Positions 46,668 to 59,116 are shown, counted from the stretch's first letter. The stretch is DNA of 64,000 bases from Siphonodentalium dalli (GCA_032622095.1 CP136066.1:198764816-198828815), one strand, 5' to 3'. Translations and numbers: made by a program. The notes: generated by a model from the sequence alone, not told the origin.

Positions 46668-47375
46668 GTGATATCGCTCTTCATGTCGTCTGGGCGCTAT
46701 ATATCGTCGCGGATGTCGCTTTAGTGTGATATCGCTGTTCATGTCGCCCGGGCACTATATATCGTCGCTTCAGTGTGATATCGCTGTTCATGTCGCCCGG
46801 GCACTATATATCGTCGCTTCAGTGTGATATCGCTGTTCATGTCGACCGGGCACTATATATCGTCGCTTCAGTGTGATATCGCTGTTCATGTCGTCCGGGC
46901 GCTATATATCATCGTGGATGTCGCTTTAGTGTGATATCGCTGTTCATGTCGCCTGGGCACTATATATCGTCGCTTCAGTGTGATATCGCTGTTCATGTCG
47001 CCCGGGCACTATATATCGTCGCTTCAGTGTGATATCGCTGTTCATGTCGTCCGGGCGCTATACATCGTCGTGGATGTCGCTTCAGTGTGATATCGCTGTT
47101 CATGTCATCCGGGCGATATATATCATCGTGGATGTCGCTTTAGTGTGATGTCGCTGTTCATGTCGTCCGGGCACTATATATCGTCGCTTCAGTGTGATAT
47201 CGCTGTTCATGTCGTCCGGGCGCTATATATCTTCGCTTTAGTGTGATATCGCTGTTCATGTCGTCCGGGCGCTATATATCATCGTGGATGTCGCTTTAGT
47301 GTGATGTCGCTGTTCATGTCGCCCGGGCACTATATATCGTCGCGGATGTCGCTTTAGTGTGATGTCGCTGTTCAA
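46668..47375. repeat. 58/48-bp satellite next to the second zinc-finger exon
   Basis: Same unit as 34,020-35,410 with about 13 units, mostly the short form and CACTATATATCGTCG variants. Same position relative to its exon. Confidence 0.9.
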
Positions 47376-47560
47376 GTCGCATAAACTGAGCACGCTAATG
47401 CATGTTTTCTGTTCGTGAATGTTGCTTGAGCTCGCGTCTGTTTCATTTTGGGTACTCTTCCTGACTATTCCGCAATTTAGCTGTCCAGTATGAATTCGGT
47501 GAACTCTGCATGTCGCATATCCCCGCGATTTCTCATGTGTTCAATTTTGTTTCATTTCGG

Positions 47561-47773
47561 TTATTTCCCAGCTTTTTTATTTATCAAATCACAGTAAATG
47601 ACCTCTGGTGCACGACAATTTGTTCGTAGATGCCTTGTGAGTTCAGAGTTCACACTGAATGCCCTGCCGCAAGTCTCGCATTCATGCGTCCGAGGTCTGT
47701 GATTCCGATAGAAGTGGCGATTCAGGTTAATTCTCTTGAAGTATATCTTTCCACATTCGAGGCACTGGTAGAC
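47561..47773 (-). CDS. Two-finger C2H2/C2HC terminal exon, copy b
   Basis: Same length, phase-0 acceptor and stop as copy a; the 70 residues differ at five places (Val1, Glu33, Val58, Asp62, Asn65), none of them a zinc ligand. I count about ten base differences in 213. The homology runs into the upstream intron (TGTAACAGAAA) and the downstream satellite, so it is a segmental copy and not a retrocopy. Confidence 0.8.
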   Translation of the reverse strand, partial: VYQCLECGKIYFKRINLNRHFYRNHRPRTHECETCGRAFSVNSELTRHLRTNCRAPEVIYCDLINKKAGK

Positions 47774-47925
47774 CTGTAACAGAAACATTGATTTTCATAA
47801 ATGGAATCGGATGTGAATACACCTCGCATGCCAACTGTTAATGTACATGTATAATGTATGTTGTGATCAGAGCTGAAAAATCCTGTTTTCAACTATTATA
47901 GTTATATATATATTTTTAAAGGGAT

Positions 47926-48432
47926 ACTGTACCCAAATGTTGCTGGTTTCTTTAGTCTCTGAGATGTAGAATAAGGTAACCAGCTTTCCATTATTTGAAA
48001 GTCTGTTGAGTACGAAGTAATGTTACCGATGGCAGATTGGCCGGAATGTGAAAATACCAATTGTCGTTGCAGAGCAATATTTGGAGAGTTTTTAAGCAAC
48101 TGTATCAAATAGATGTTTTCTTATATGCATACTAGTCCTACATAGGCCTACTCATTGAATCAATGTATAGTCACTAGTCAGTGAGTGGCTTGAGTTAACG
48201 CCCCTTATCAACATATTTTTTTACATGATCACGAGTGCGACCATTGCTCCAATCCACTATCTGTGAATTATTTTGCTTACGTCTTGTACATGTACACGGA
48301 AATTCGTGTTTTAATTTATGAATCCAGTCATAAATTAAATTTGTATCAAATTATTAACTTTGATTTTAAGATAATCTATTAATCTGAACGTTTACAGAAT
48401 ACATCTTCGACTCAAATTACTTAGTTTTCTAT
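47926..48432. mobile_element. Family B-like element
   Basis: AGGGATACTGTACCCAAATG at the left and TTCGACTCAAATTACTTAG near the right; joined to the A2 element that follows, as in the copies at 8.4-9.0 kb and 28.4 kb. Confidence 0.65.
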
Positions 48433-48950
48433 ATATGTGACCCGCCATATCAAATCCAGTCGTAAGTCGGGAAATTTTTACCCTGTGCCAATGCATTCTC
48501 TTATATATGCGAGTCGACCATAGGTCGCCTCGCATATATAAGAGAATGCATTGGCCTAACAATTTTTTACAATTTTAATAATTTTTTCTTGTATTCTTTA
48601 ACAATTTTATAATTTCACCCATACACAGCCCCAGACAAACATGAGCAGACGACACTCTTATATATGCTTCTATATATGTGTGGGGCTCCCTGCAGGGTAA
48701 TGGATGTTTTTTATTTTATGTCCTAAAAATTCTAAGAAACATTTATTTAAAAAAAATGATAAAAAATTGTTAGGCCAATGCATTCTCTTATATACCATAT
48801 AACATTTATTTAAAAAAAATGATAAAAAATTGTTAGGCCAATGCATTCTCTTATATACCATAGGTCGCCTCGCATATATAAGAGAATGCATTGGCACAGG
48901 GTAACAAAATCCCGACTTACGACTGGATTTGATATGGCGGGTCACATATA
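48433..48950. mobile_element. Foldback element, frame A2, with internal duplication
   Basis: TGTGACCCGCCATATC ends. A ~70-bp segment (TTTATTTAAAAAAAATGATA to CTCTTATATACCATA) is duplicated in tandem, removing part of one hairpin. Confidence 0.78.
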
Positions 48951-50400
48951 TCCCCTCTATTGTACATAAAGCTTGGTTGTGGTTGACGCCAGGAACTTAG
49001 TAAAATTGCCACAGAATTGGTCAACTAGTATCTATCCAGTCTTAGCGGAGTAGATTAGTAAAAGAATTGTTCACTTCGTGACTAAAGCATGACATTTTGC
49101 ACATATATACATATTCACATACCAATTGATTTAGATATGGAGCCACGTACAATACAAAATAAATTCACATTTCCGAACCAGTTCCATACAGCAGAACCTG
49201 ATCTAGAAGATATTAGTGAAAAAAAAAGGTAAAATTTCCTCTTTCAGTTGCCATTTTGACGGCCATCTTGGACGGGGAGTTCCAAATTTATCCTAAAAAT
49301 GTGGCATTATATATCTCAGAGTCACTTACTGTATATGACTAATTTTAATCACATATGTCATGGTAAGATTAATTGCGACATTTAATAATTTATATAATCA
49401 CGAAACGCTCTTTAAATTCGGAATACCCCTCAAAAGAGTGGTTAAAGTAAAATTTCAGCATGGATCCATATCTAATATCAATAAACTTGCATGTCAATGT
49501 CTACATATGTGCAAAATGTTATGCTTTAGTTACAATTTGAACAATTGCCTTGAAATTTTAACTCCACTATACCTACCGAAAGCTGCTTTCCACCACCTGA
49601 CCTCTATTTACCGTTCCGTATCCAACGATAGATAGCGTGATGCGGTAGTTTTTCAGCTCAACCCATTTAAATCTAAAATTCGATCAACAGTAAAAAGAAG
49701 TTTACTTCGTGTTCAAAACCAAATGATTAAGCTCAAAATATTGGTAGTACTTTCATATTGGAACAATCTAAATTGATTTTGGTACAGTAATGCCCAAAGT
49801 AATTGACCACTTAACCACAGCTGAATTATGGGTAATTTGTCAGGATATAGTCGGAAATATGGTTTGTTGCCATTCATTGGAAAGCTCTCGTCGTTGGTTT
49901 TTTCGACCATGCATGGAATTGCTAATACCATGGGGTTGAAACACCTGCATCTCTCACCACCCCCTCCGAGATGTAAATTGATGTTCAGAAAGCGGAAACA
50001 TTGATAAGCAGTTTTATTAACAGGTTTATAAGCGACTCGTTAACAGATCATTCACTAAAAAGCAAATGCAGATACACTATAATGATACTGAACATTACAT
50101 ACATAATTTATTATGACAAAATGATATGTATAGCGAGAAATTTGTTCAATGCAAAAAATGTATATAATTTAACAGCTCAAAAACAAAAAAGTTAATAAAT
50201 TTCACTAAAAAAATTGAATGCATAAACATTGCTATTCAGTATAAAATAAAAGAGCATTCTACATTTGATATTTCACTACCGTTCTTACAAGAGCAACCCT
50301 GCCAAAAATAGGACCTATGTGCAAAGTCAGTTAGTTCCGATATCCTGAGTTAAAGGATGGCACAATCGATGAGTTTTCGGGAATAGAAGTTTAGTGAACA
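48951..50400. other. No gene recognised; partial foldback E at 49,805-49,890
   Basis: A 91-codon plus-strand frame at 49,360-49,635 has no motif I know; its end (PLYLPKAAFHHLTSIYRSV) could be LINE-derived. The family E piece bears CCACAGCTGAATTATGGG. Confidence 0.45.
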
Positions 50401-50940
50401 TTCTTCAAGAGGACTAGATCATGACATGAATTTCTACTTTTATTATGGCTAACGACGTAGAGATCATATTCCACCCTATCAAAACCTGGGAACTTTTTGA
50501 AGTTTTGACAGGGAACCTTATAAAATCCAAAAAAAATAACACAGGGAATATATCTCTTCATAATAATGTACTTCACTTTTTAGGTGAAGGTCCCAACTCG
50601 AAATTTCACGATTTAAGTGACTTTGTGAGCGATTTTTCTTTGAGTTTCTTACAATTATGGATTTTTTCCTGGGTAATTAATTGAATGTTTATTGCGAGAT
50701 CGGCTCTCAAAAATCACAGAAAAGCATGCAATTTCGAGTTGGGACCTTCACACATAGTGAAGAATACTATATTTAGGAACAGATAGTCATTAAGAAATAT
50801 ATTCCCCGTGTTTTTGTTTTGACTTTATAAGGTTCCCTGTCAAAACATCAAAAAGTTACCAGGTTTTGTACTGGTGGAATATGATCTCTACGGGTGTTAG
50901 CCAGACTAGAGATTCATGGCATGCCCTACAAGCATACGTG
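50401..50940. mobile_element. Foldback element whose outer arms contain one 91-bp satellite unit
   Basis: Left arm GTAGAGATCATATTCCACC, AAACCTGGGAACTTTTTGAAG, GACAGGGAACCTTATAAA and GGTGAAGGTCCCAACTCGAA recurs inverted on the right to 50,935. The outermost ~90 bp match the satellite at 41,800-45,335. Confidence 0.8.
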
Positions 50941-51061
50941 GGGTCACCCCCTTTCAATTCGGGATTTATACCGCGCTGTTATTCTGTTTTCAGGATTTAT
51001 TTACCCCCGTATTAAACAGACATGACTCATTCGAGCTTCCAAATATTGTCTACGTAATCCA

Positions 51062-51208
51062 GCCTTGAAATAGGGTGTCTGTCATTTGCAGAATGAGGTC
51101 CCCAGAGGGTGAGTTTAGTGATGCTAGCCCACTATGCGGGATAGCATCACTAAATTCACCCTCTGGGGACCTCATTCTGCAAATGACAGACACACTATTT
51201 CAAGGCTT
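51062..51208. mobile_element. Foldback family F, complete 147-bp palindrome
   Basis: GCCTTGAAATAGGGTGTCTG to CACACTATTTCAAGGC with AATGAGGTCCCCAGAGGGTG inside; nearly perfect. The best example of the family. A partial copy follows at 51,465-51,540. Confidence 0.85.
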
Positions 51209-51857
51209 GTACATAATTTTGAATGAGGTATAATTATGATACGTTGGTAAATACACGGAATATTGGTATACCATGCAGTTAAATCCAGTTTCATATTATC
51301 TAAAAATTACTTTCCATGGGTACAGCCATTTTCCAGCTGTTTTAATTTTATTTGCACAAAAGTGAAACAAACGCTCTTTATTTGATAGAGTATTATTAGT
51401 TTTTGTCAAATTGTTATTATTGTGGACATATATGCATGGTTTGAGAAAAAAAAACAGTGTCTGTGCAGGGTAGCATCACTAAATTCACTCGCTGGGGGGC
51501 CTCATTATGCAAATGTCAGACACACTATTTCACGGCTTAAAGCTTTTCACCCTGAAACTGCGGTGTTAAATCTGACAGGGAATCGTCAACGAGCTTCATT
51601 CAGGTAATCATTGATATGTATTGGTGTTGCAGGAATTCTGTGTATAATGATTTAAAGATGATTAAAATTGTTTTAAAAGATAAAAAATATTGTAACGTTC
51701 GAACACAAAATATAAACATTTCCAGCATTTCCAGTCCAAGTTCTCGTAAAAAACTATTTCTTGAAGCTCATGTTGATTGCTATCTCTATAATTATAGTTA
51801 ATAAATAGTAATTTATACCTTAGAGTTAATAATTTGTAATTTATACCTTAGAGTTAA

Positions 51858-52260
51858 AGGTACTCAAACCGATTCGATGGTCCCCATATCATCAGATTCC
51901 AACAACAACAATTATTTTTGAAATGCCGCTTCAGTTATCCGAATCGATTAATTGCCCAAAAATAATACTAACCACATTCAACTATAGTTTAAATTGCCCA
52001 AAACCTGTTATTTATCAACATTTTGTTCAATGAAATTTTGCCGGTTTGTCAAATATCTGACACAAAAAGGCCACTTGATTTTAGAGTTATCCATCTTCAT
52101 CAGCTATTTGTTCTAATCGTTAAATAATAGATTTAAAAAATTGATATCTGATCACTCTGAGCATTGATGGGTGGGTTCTTCGACTCGAATCAAATATTTT
52201 ACCCCCCCCCGGAAGCCAAATAAATAGTATTTGAGGGGTGCTTAATCGGATTGAGTACCT
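51858..52260. mobile_element. Family C element
   Basis: TTAA on both sides (51,854-51,857 and 52,261-52,264); ends AGGTACTCAAACCGATT and ATCGGATTGAGTACCT. 403 bp. Confidence 0.85.
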
Positions 52261-52274
52261 TTAATAAAGGAAGT

Positions 52275-53255
52275 TACCCCTTTCTATACAAAGCATCGTC
52301 AACGGGTAGTAGTTATCTCATAGGAAATGTTCAGATAATAAGTTTAACCCTTTCTAAACTAAAGCATCATCAACGGGTAGTAGTTATCTCATAGGAAATG
52401 TTCAGATAATAAGTTTATCCCTTTCTAAACTAAAGCATCATCAACGGGTAGTAGTTATCTCATAGGAAATGTTCAGATAATAAGTTTAACCCTTTCTAAA
52501 CTAAAGCATCATCAACGGGTAGTAGTTATCTCATAGGAAATGTTCAGATAATAAGTTTAACCCTTTCTAAACTAAAGCATCATCAACGGGTAGTAGTTAT
52601 CTCATAGGAAATGTTCAGATAATAAGTTTAACCCTTTCTAAACTAAAGCATCATCAACGGGTAGTAGTTATCTCATAGGAAATGTTCAGATAATAAGTTT
52701 AACCCTTTCTAAACTAAAGCATCATCAACGGGTAGTAGTTATCTCATAGGAAATGTTCAGATAATAAGTTTAACCCTTTCTATACAAAGCATCATCAACG
52801 GGTAGTAGTTATCTCATAGGAAATGTTCAGATAATAAGTTTAACCCTTTCTATACAAAGCATCATCAACGGGTAGTAGTTATCTCATAGGAAATGTTCAG
52901 ATAATAAGTTTAACCCTTTCTATACAAAGCATCATCAACGGGTAGTAGTTATCTCATAGGAAATGTTCAGATAATAAGTTTAACCCTTTCTATACTAAAG
53001 CGTCATTGATGAGTAGTTATCTCATAGGAAATGTTCAGATAATAAGTTTAACCCTTTCTATACTAAAGCGTCATTGATGAGTAGTTATCTCATAGGAAAT
53101 GTTCAGATAATAAGTTTAACCCTTTCTATACTAAAGCGTCATTGATGAGTAGTTATCTCATAGGAAATGTTCAGATACTAAGTTTAACCCTTTCTAAACT
53201 AAAGCATCATCAACGGGTAGTAGTTATCTCATAGGAAATGTTCAGATAATAAGTT
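52275..53255. repeat. 71-bp tandem array, about 14 units
   Basis: Unit GTTTAACCCTTTCTAAACTA, AAGCATCATCAACGGGTAGT, AGTTATCTCATAGGAAATGT, TCAGATAATA. Three units (52,990-53,150) share an AAGCGTCATTGATGAG variant. It sits inside inverted ends ACCCCTTTCTATACAAA (52,275) and TTGTATAGAAAGGGTTAA (53,800). Confidence 0.92.
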
Positions 53256-53367
53256 CAATAAACGACCAAACATATTTCCCTCAATCAGTAGGACTCCTTC
53301 TGTATCGTCTGCTTATATTACCTGAACATCCCTCCAAATCAATAATACACCTATGTACGCTGTTTAA

Positions 53368-53782
53368 ACCTTTCAGTGCCAGGTCCGATTTTTGTATCAA
53401 CCCATATACCCTGTGCCAATGCATTCTCTTATATATGCGAGTCGCCTCGCATATAAAAGAGAATGCATTGGCCTAACAATTTTTCATTATTTGTTATTTT
53501 TTTTTACAATTTTAATAATTTTTTCTTATATTCTTTAACAGACTTATTTTGTAGGTTTAGTGCCAGGGAATCTTACAGTTTTCATGGGCATCAAAATTAT
53601 TACTATGAATATTTGGTGATAGTTTTGAGTTATAACACGCCCTAAGGTTTTATCCAGTTTGTTTTTAAATTTGCTATAGTATGCTTAAGCATACCCCCAA
53701 AACAATTCAACCCAAAAAAATCTAAAAAAAAGAAAGAAATGTTAATTAGGGCCGATGAGATGGGCCCCTGGCACTGAAAGGG
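53368..53782. mobile_element. TTAA-flanked element with CCTTTCAGTGCCAGG ends, containing a partial A hairpin
   Basis: TTAA at 53,364-53,367 and 53,783-53,786; ends ACCTTTCAGTGCCAGG and CCTGGCACTGAAAGG. One GCCAATGCATTC hairpin with a shortened loop lies at 53,411-53,473. A fifth frame for the same hairpin. Confidence 0.78.
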
Positions 53783-53933
53783 TTAAGGGAGGCTCTATTT
53801 TGTATAGAAAGGGTTAAAAGAAGAGATACACAACAAAAAGCTTGTGATAAACCCATGGTTAAATGGTCCTGCTAACGTGATGTTGGTGGGTCCTGCTGAA
53901 TTGCTATAATGCTGGTAGGCCAACATAGTACAC

Positions 53934-54400
53934 TTAAAGACATATTATGGACTTTTCACAGGCGTATGAAACTGATAAGTTAGTATTCAGGCGCTAAGCC
54001 AATTGGAGGAATGTAGCATTCTACTAACATTTCGAAAATCTCAAACAAAATGACCATCCCACTCCATAGAAAACATCGTCTGAACTACGCGTACATGTAA
54101 ATATTTACTTCGATTCGGGACGCAACTATCGGCGATAAAGTAAAGAAAACGATTTTGCCACCGAAAGTCACTGCATTCAATTAATATATATAATAATGAC
54201 AGTGTGTCAATTTGGATATGATATATGTGTAAACATAACTAATTTGAGCAAGAATATTCTACATTTCTATTTGATCAAAATACTGGAGTGTTTCGCATCA
54301 CTTGAATGTTTTCTACACACATCATAACAAATCAGCCGGACCCACAGCATCTTTGGAAATTAGCAGGACCGCTTGACCGGGGGTGTGATATGCATTGGTT
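53934..54400. repeat. Repeat related to the core of the 57-58 kb inverted repeat
   Basis: CTTAAAGACATATTATGGAC, ATTCAGGCGCTAAGCCAA and CCACTCCATAGAAAACATCG recur at 57,553-57,700. Confidence 0.7.
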
Positions 54401-54769
54401 CGCATTCCCAATGAACATGTCATTATTGCGAAAATCATCCCCCAATGAATTGCTCCATTAAATGGCTGTCCGAGTGCAATGAAAATAACATTTTATAATG
54501 TATGTTTTTTTTTGTAGGTTCAGGCATTGAAAATCCTGCTTTATATATCACAACATAAGTGGAATGAATGTAGAAAATGGTCATCTGTCGATGATAAAAA
54601 ACGTGCAAATAATTTGTATGATATGAAAATAGAAATTGACAATAATGTATATAATATTATACGTCATGTAACGGTGGAATAAATAGACAAAGCACATGTA
54701 TAAAATGAAGAATCAGATCAATGGAACATTTTGTAATTTTTTAATCGGAATATCGTATACAGTATTTAA

Positions 54770-54836
54770 CCCTCTCACGACGGAAAATACGCTGGTGCAG
54801 AATTAAATATCATGTGCCAGTGCATTCTCTTATATA
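54770..54836. repeat. Frame A4 left-end fragment
   Basis: TTAACCCTCTCACGACGG, CGCTGGTGCAG, then GTGCCAGTGCATTCTCTTAT, cut before the loop. Confidence 0.6.
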
Positions 54837-55335
54837 GTCCATGTTCGGATCACAGGATACATGCATCATACTGTCCTAATGCTCGCCACAAAACTTAAAA
54901 GGCCCACTTGATTCGAATGTCCAGATAACATTATACACAACATATTCCATATTATTTACCATTTGGAAGTGGAACCAAAAATATATATATTCCACCAGAA
55001 TACGGAACAGCTGTGACCTAGGATTTTCCACAAAGCGATGGAGATTCTCAGATTCACTCAAAGACTTCCTCGGTTGTCAATGCAGAATGCATCAGCATTC
55101 AGACTAAGAGATAGAGTTATTCCCCTTCCATTGAGAATAATAGACTTTACAGTACAGTTTGGATCAAAATTAAGTACAGAACAGACCTCGGTACTTCGAC
55201 AAAAACAACATGTTCCCAGTTTAATCGACGGGATCAGTTGATAATACACTGTTTTGGAGCTTCCTGTTTCAAATGGTATATCATATGGCATATGTTGTAT
55301 ATAATGTGATCTGGTTGATTAGAAAATTAAGTGGG
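54837..55335. other. No gene recognised
   Basis: Overlapping short frames on both strands (for example 55,038-55,241 plus) have no known motif. Confidence 0.45.
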
Positions 55336-55342
55336 TCTTTAA

Positions 55343-55734
55343 CCCTTTACCCAACAAACCGGCCAGAACCGGCCAAATAAAGCTTCAACAGCCTAAAATA
55401 TCTTCGGTATGTCTCAATAGAACCATACAAATATGGATATCATTGGAACCGGCTCCTTGACCACATTGTGATAGTTACAGTTATGCCCTGTGCCAATGCA
55501 TTCTCTTATATATGCGAGTCGACCATAGGTCGCCTCGCATATATAAGAGAATGCATTGGCCTAAAAAAAATCTGTTTTTAACACTTTTTACCATTTTTTC
55601 TTACATTCTTTAACAATTTTATAATTTTTAATGTGTTAAGCCAATGCATTCTCTTATATATGCGAGGCGACCTATGGTCGACTCGCATATATAAGAGAAT
55701 GCATTGGCACAGGGCCGTTCTGTTGGGTAAAGGG
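55343..55734. mobile_element. TTAA-flanked foldback element, frame A1
   Basis: TTAA at 55,339-55,342 and 55,735-55,738, CCCTTTACCC ends, complete double hairpin; close to the copy at 25,995. Confidence 0.87.
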
Positions 55735-55738
55735 TTAA

Positions 55739-56783
55739 CAACTACTTTACAGATGGAATCATTGTTCCCCCATCAAAGTTCACAACACACTAAAAACAAA
55801 AGTAAGTTAAATCTGCACAATAGCTTCTATTTAAAGATGCTCTGTGTGATTTGACACCAAACTTTATCAAATATCCGAAGTAAATATCACCAGGCAAAAG
55901 CAAAAATGTGAAATTCTTGCAACCGTTATCATTCGCAAGGCAGACACATCAATAAATACATAAAAGCATCATTCAGTTTTACGTTGAAAACTTAGTAGAA
56001 AAGCTCATAATTGATAAAGCTCTTGGTTATCTACAGTCTGAGTAAACTCATACCTAAATATTCATTACAACATTGCAAATATAGAGTCGACGTTCACCCA
56101 GACTGGGTTATCTACAGCTTTTGGACGACAGGAACATGTGACGCTCTTTATAAGAGGTGACCACTCTCTACGAAAGCGCACCAGTCAAACTTCCTTTCTG
56201 ACTCTGTCACCGGCTGGGTACTAGTCTGTGGTTTCTATATGTAGCGCGGGGTTTTCGAGCAAAAATGGCGAAAACCGGTCGCCCGAAAGTCAAATTTCCT
56301 ATGTGCTTTGAGAACAATTCCCGCACTAAACATTTAATGACAGAATGGAGGAACAGAAGGGTAGTTTTGTTGACGATTTTCGCAAGCTACTCGTCAAAAT
56401 TGCAGCAAATTAAAACTCTTGTGTTTGACTTGCCATACGTGTTGTGGTGACATTGTCGTCCATGTGCGTTTATACTTTTGTGTTGATAAAATAATCGGAG
56501 AACCAAATCACACCATTTCGCAATATAGTTCTTTGCTTCTAGTGGGACTTTCCAAATTTAATGTTCGAAAATACACAAACTTTAATGGATATTTTGTGTG
56601 TATAACAATGGCAGCATGTTGGGGGGGGGGGGGCTCGCTTAGTATATACATGTATCTTAATTCGCGGAAGTCCAACAAATATGGGTAAAATGTCGCCGGT
56701 AGCAGCGGTCTTACCGAGTCATTAAGGGAGGTTTCTAAGGTGACCATTTGATTTGTTATAGGCTGACAAAAATTCAAAACGTG
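55739..56783 (+). other. Stretch with a possible short coding start at 56,265
   Basis: From 56,265 the plus strand reads MAKTGRPKVKFPMCFENN and on for 61 codons, starting with a basic GRPK AT-hook-like motif. It could be a first exon of an unknown protein or chance. A G run lies at 56,624-56,635. Nothing else recognised. Confidence 0.3.
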
Positions 56784-56787
56784 TTAA

Positions 56788-57215
56788 AGGTACTCAATCC
56801 GATCAGAGGGTGCCCATATCGTCAAGATACAACAACATTTCTTCAAAGTACGCTCTAGTTATCAGAATCGATTAATTGCAACAAAATAATGCTAACCACT
56901 ATCAACTATGGTATCAAATTTCCCAAAAACGTGTTATTTATCAACATTTTGTTCAATGAATTACTTGAGTATTCACTAAATTTGGCCGTATTACCACTTG
57001 TTTTTAGAGTTATCCATCTTCACGCAATTTGACTGAGACCATCCTTTTGACGGCGTGTTTCTACGGCCACAAACAATTGAACTAACATACTTCAAAAATT
57101 TATATCTGATCACTCTGAGCTTTTATGGGTAGGTTCCTCGACTCGAATCAAATATTTTTTACACCCGAAGCCAAAGAAATAGTAGTTTAGGGGTGTTTAA
57201 TCGGATTGAGTACCT
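56788..57215. mobile_element. Family C element inserted in one arm of a large inverted repeat
   Basis: TTAA at 56,784-56,787 and 57,216-57,219. The opposite arm reads uninterrupted through the same point (58,218-58,222, AGTTTTAACATGTTTTGAA). 428 bp. Confidence 0.85.
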
Positions 57216-58240
57216 TTAAAACTTCCTATCTTAAAATTCCATCTTTGGCCATCAGAAGCTCATAATGTGTGATCTGATTATGTTATGGTATAAAAACGAA
57301 CAGATGGTGGTTTTATGGTGTCAAATTGGACTGGGCATCTTTAATTAATCTCGTTGATCCAAACGGTAGCATTTGTATAGAGTAAGGCTTTACTTTATTT
57401 TTGTATGTTTAGCTACAAATATATGCAGTCGAATTCTACACTTTAGTATACATTATTTAGTGCCAATGAACTAGACAGACGTGTAATATATAGCTTTATT
57501 TTTACAAATTCGTTCAACACACAAGTTTAATTTTATAACACATCACATGGGTGCCTTAAAGACATATTATAGACTTTTTCGAGAGTGAAATTAATAAGTT
57601 AGTACTCAGGCGCTATGCCAACCTGGGCAATATAGCATTCTCCTAACATCGCCGAAAATTTCAAAGAAATCGACCATACCACTCCATAGAAAACATTGTC
57701 TGAACTACATGTATGCTCAATTGTAAATATTTACATCTCGATTCTGGACGCAACTATCTGCGATAAACTAACACCAATGATTTAGTGTTTAGCCATCGAG
57801 AGTCACTGCATTTAATTAATATGTAAGAATGACGGGGTGTGTTGTCAATTTGGATTATTATTCGTAAAAATAACTACATTTGAGTAAGATTAAACATATT
57901 TAAACTTGTGTGTGAAACGAATTTGTAAAAAAAATAAAATATATACACGTTTGTCCAGTTCATTGCCACTAAATACTATATACTAAAGTGTAGAATTCGA
58001 CTGCATATATTTGAAGCTAAACATATAACAAAGCCTTACCCTATATAAATACTAGCCGATAAATTCTTGGATTATTTAATTACGCTCTGTCAGATCTGAC
58101 AATATAAAGCCATCATATGTATGTTATCTATACCAGAAAATAATCAGATCAGACACATGCATGAGCATATTAATATGAGGTTGTGATGGCCAAATATTGA
58201 ATTTTAAAATTAGAAGTTTTAACATGTTTTGAATTGTTGT
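57216..58240. repeat. Large inverted repeat (arms ~330 bp, core ~350 bp)
   Basis: Left arm 57,216-57,545 (AAGGCTTTACTTTA, GCAGTCGAATTCTACACTTT, CAATGAACTAGACAG) matches the complement of 57,893-58,225. The core is the 53,934-type repeat. Confidence 0.82.
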
Positions 58241-58263
58241 CAGATTAGCAAAAATTACATTAA

Positions 58264-58883
58264 AGGTACTCAATCGGATTAGGCACCATTCAATTACTAT
58301 TTATTTGGCTTCGGGGGTAAAAAAATATTTGATTCGAGTCGAGGAACCCATTCATCAAAGAGTGATCAAATATCGATTTTTTAAATCTATTATTTTTCAC
58401 CACCTGGAACAATTAGTGGCCCAGTAAAAGTCGACGAGAACAAATAGCGGATGAAGTTGGATAACTCTAAAATCAAGTGACTTTTTGTGTCAGATATTTG
58501 ACAAACCGGCAAAATTTCATTGTACAAAATGTTGATAAATAACAGGTTTTGGGCAATTTTATACTATAGTGGACTGTGGTTAGCATTGTTTTTGGGCAGT
58601 TAATCGATTCTGATAACTGAAGCGGCATTTAAAAAAATTGTTGTTGGAATCTGATGATATGGGGACCATCGAATCGGATTGATTTTAGTGTTATCCATCT
58701 TCATCCGCAATTTGGTCCGAGACAATCTTCTCATCGACTTTTACTGGGCCACTAAATATTCCAGGAGGTGAAAAATAATAGATTGAGCTTTGATGAATGG
58801 GTTCCTCGACTCGAATCAAATATTTTTTAACCCCGAAGCCAAATAAATAGTAATTGAGGGGCGCTTAATTGGATTGAGTACAT
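58264..58883. mobile_element. Family C element, partly duplicated head-to-head
   Basis: TTAA at 58,260-58,263 and 58,884-58,887; AGGTACTCAATCGGATTAGG at the left. The right ~200 bp repeat the left part inverted (GATTCGAGTCGAGGAACCCA and its complement). Confidence 0.75.
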
Positions 58884-59116
58884 TTAACAAACTCTGTGTC
58901 AGTTTTCAGCTGGACGTACATCGAATGCCTTGAGGCACTTTAAAATGGAGACATATCACATATAATTTATGGATCACAAAATCTGGAATTCTGTAACAGA
59001 AAATCGCAGTTAAACCATTTGCTACAGAATTTGATGTTTTTAATATGCATGGACGTGATAATGTGATAAAATGGATCTCAACTTCATCGCAATTATACAC
59101 GAAATTAGCCTCGTCC

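Noticed and set aside
34020-47375. CRISPR-like direct repeats
   Set aside because: These are head-to-tail satellites without unique spacers, in a eukaryotic context.
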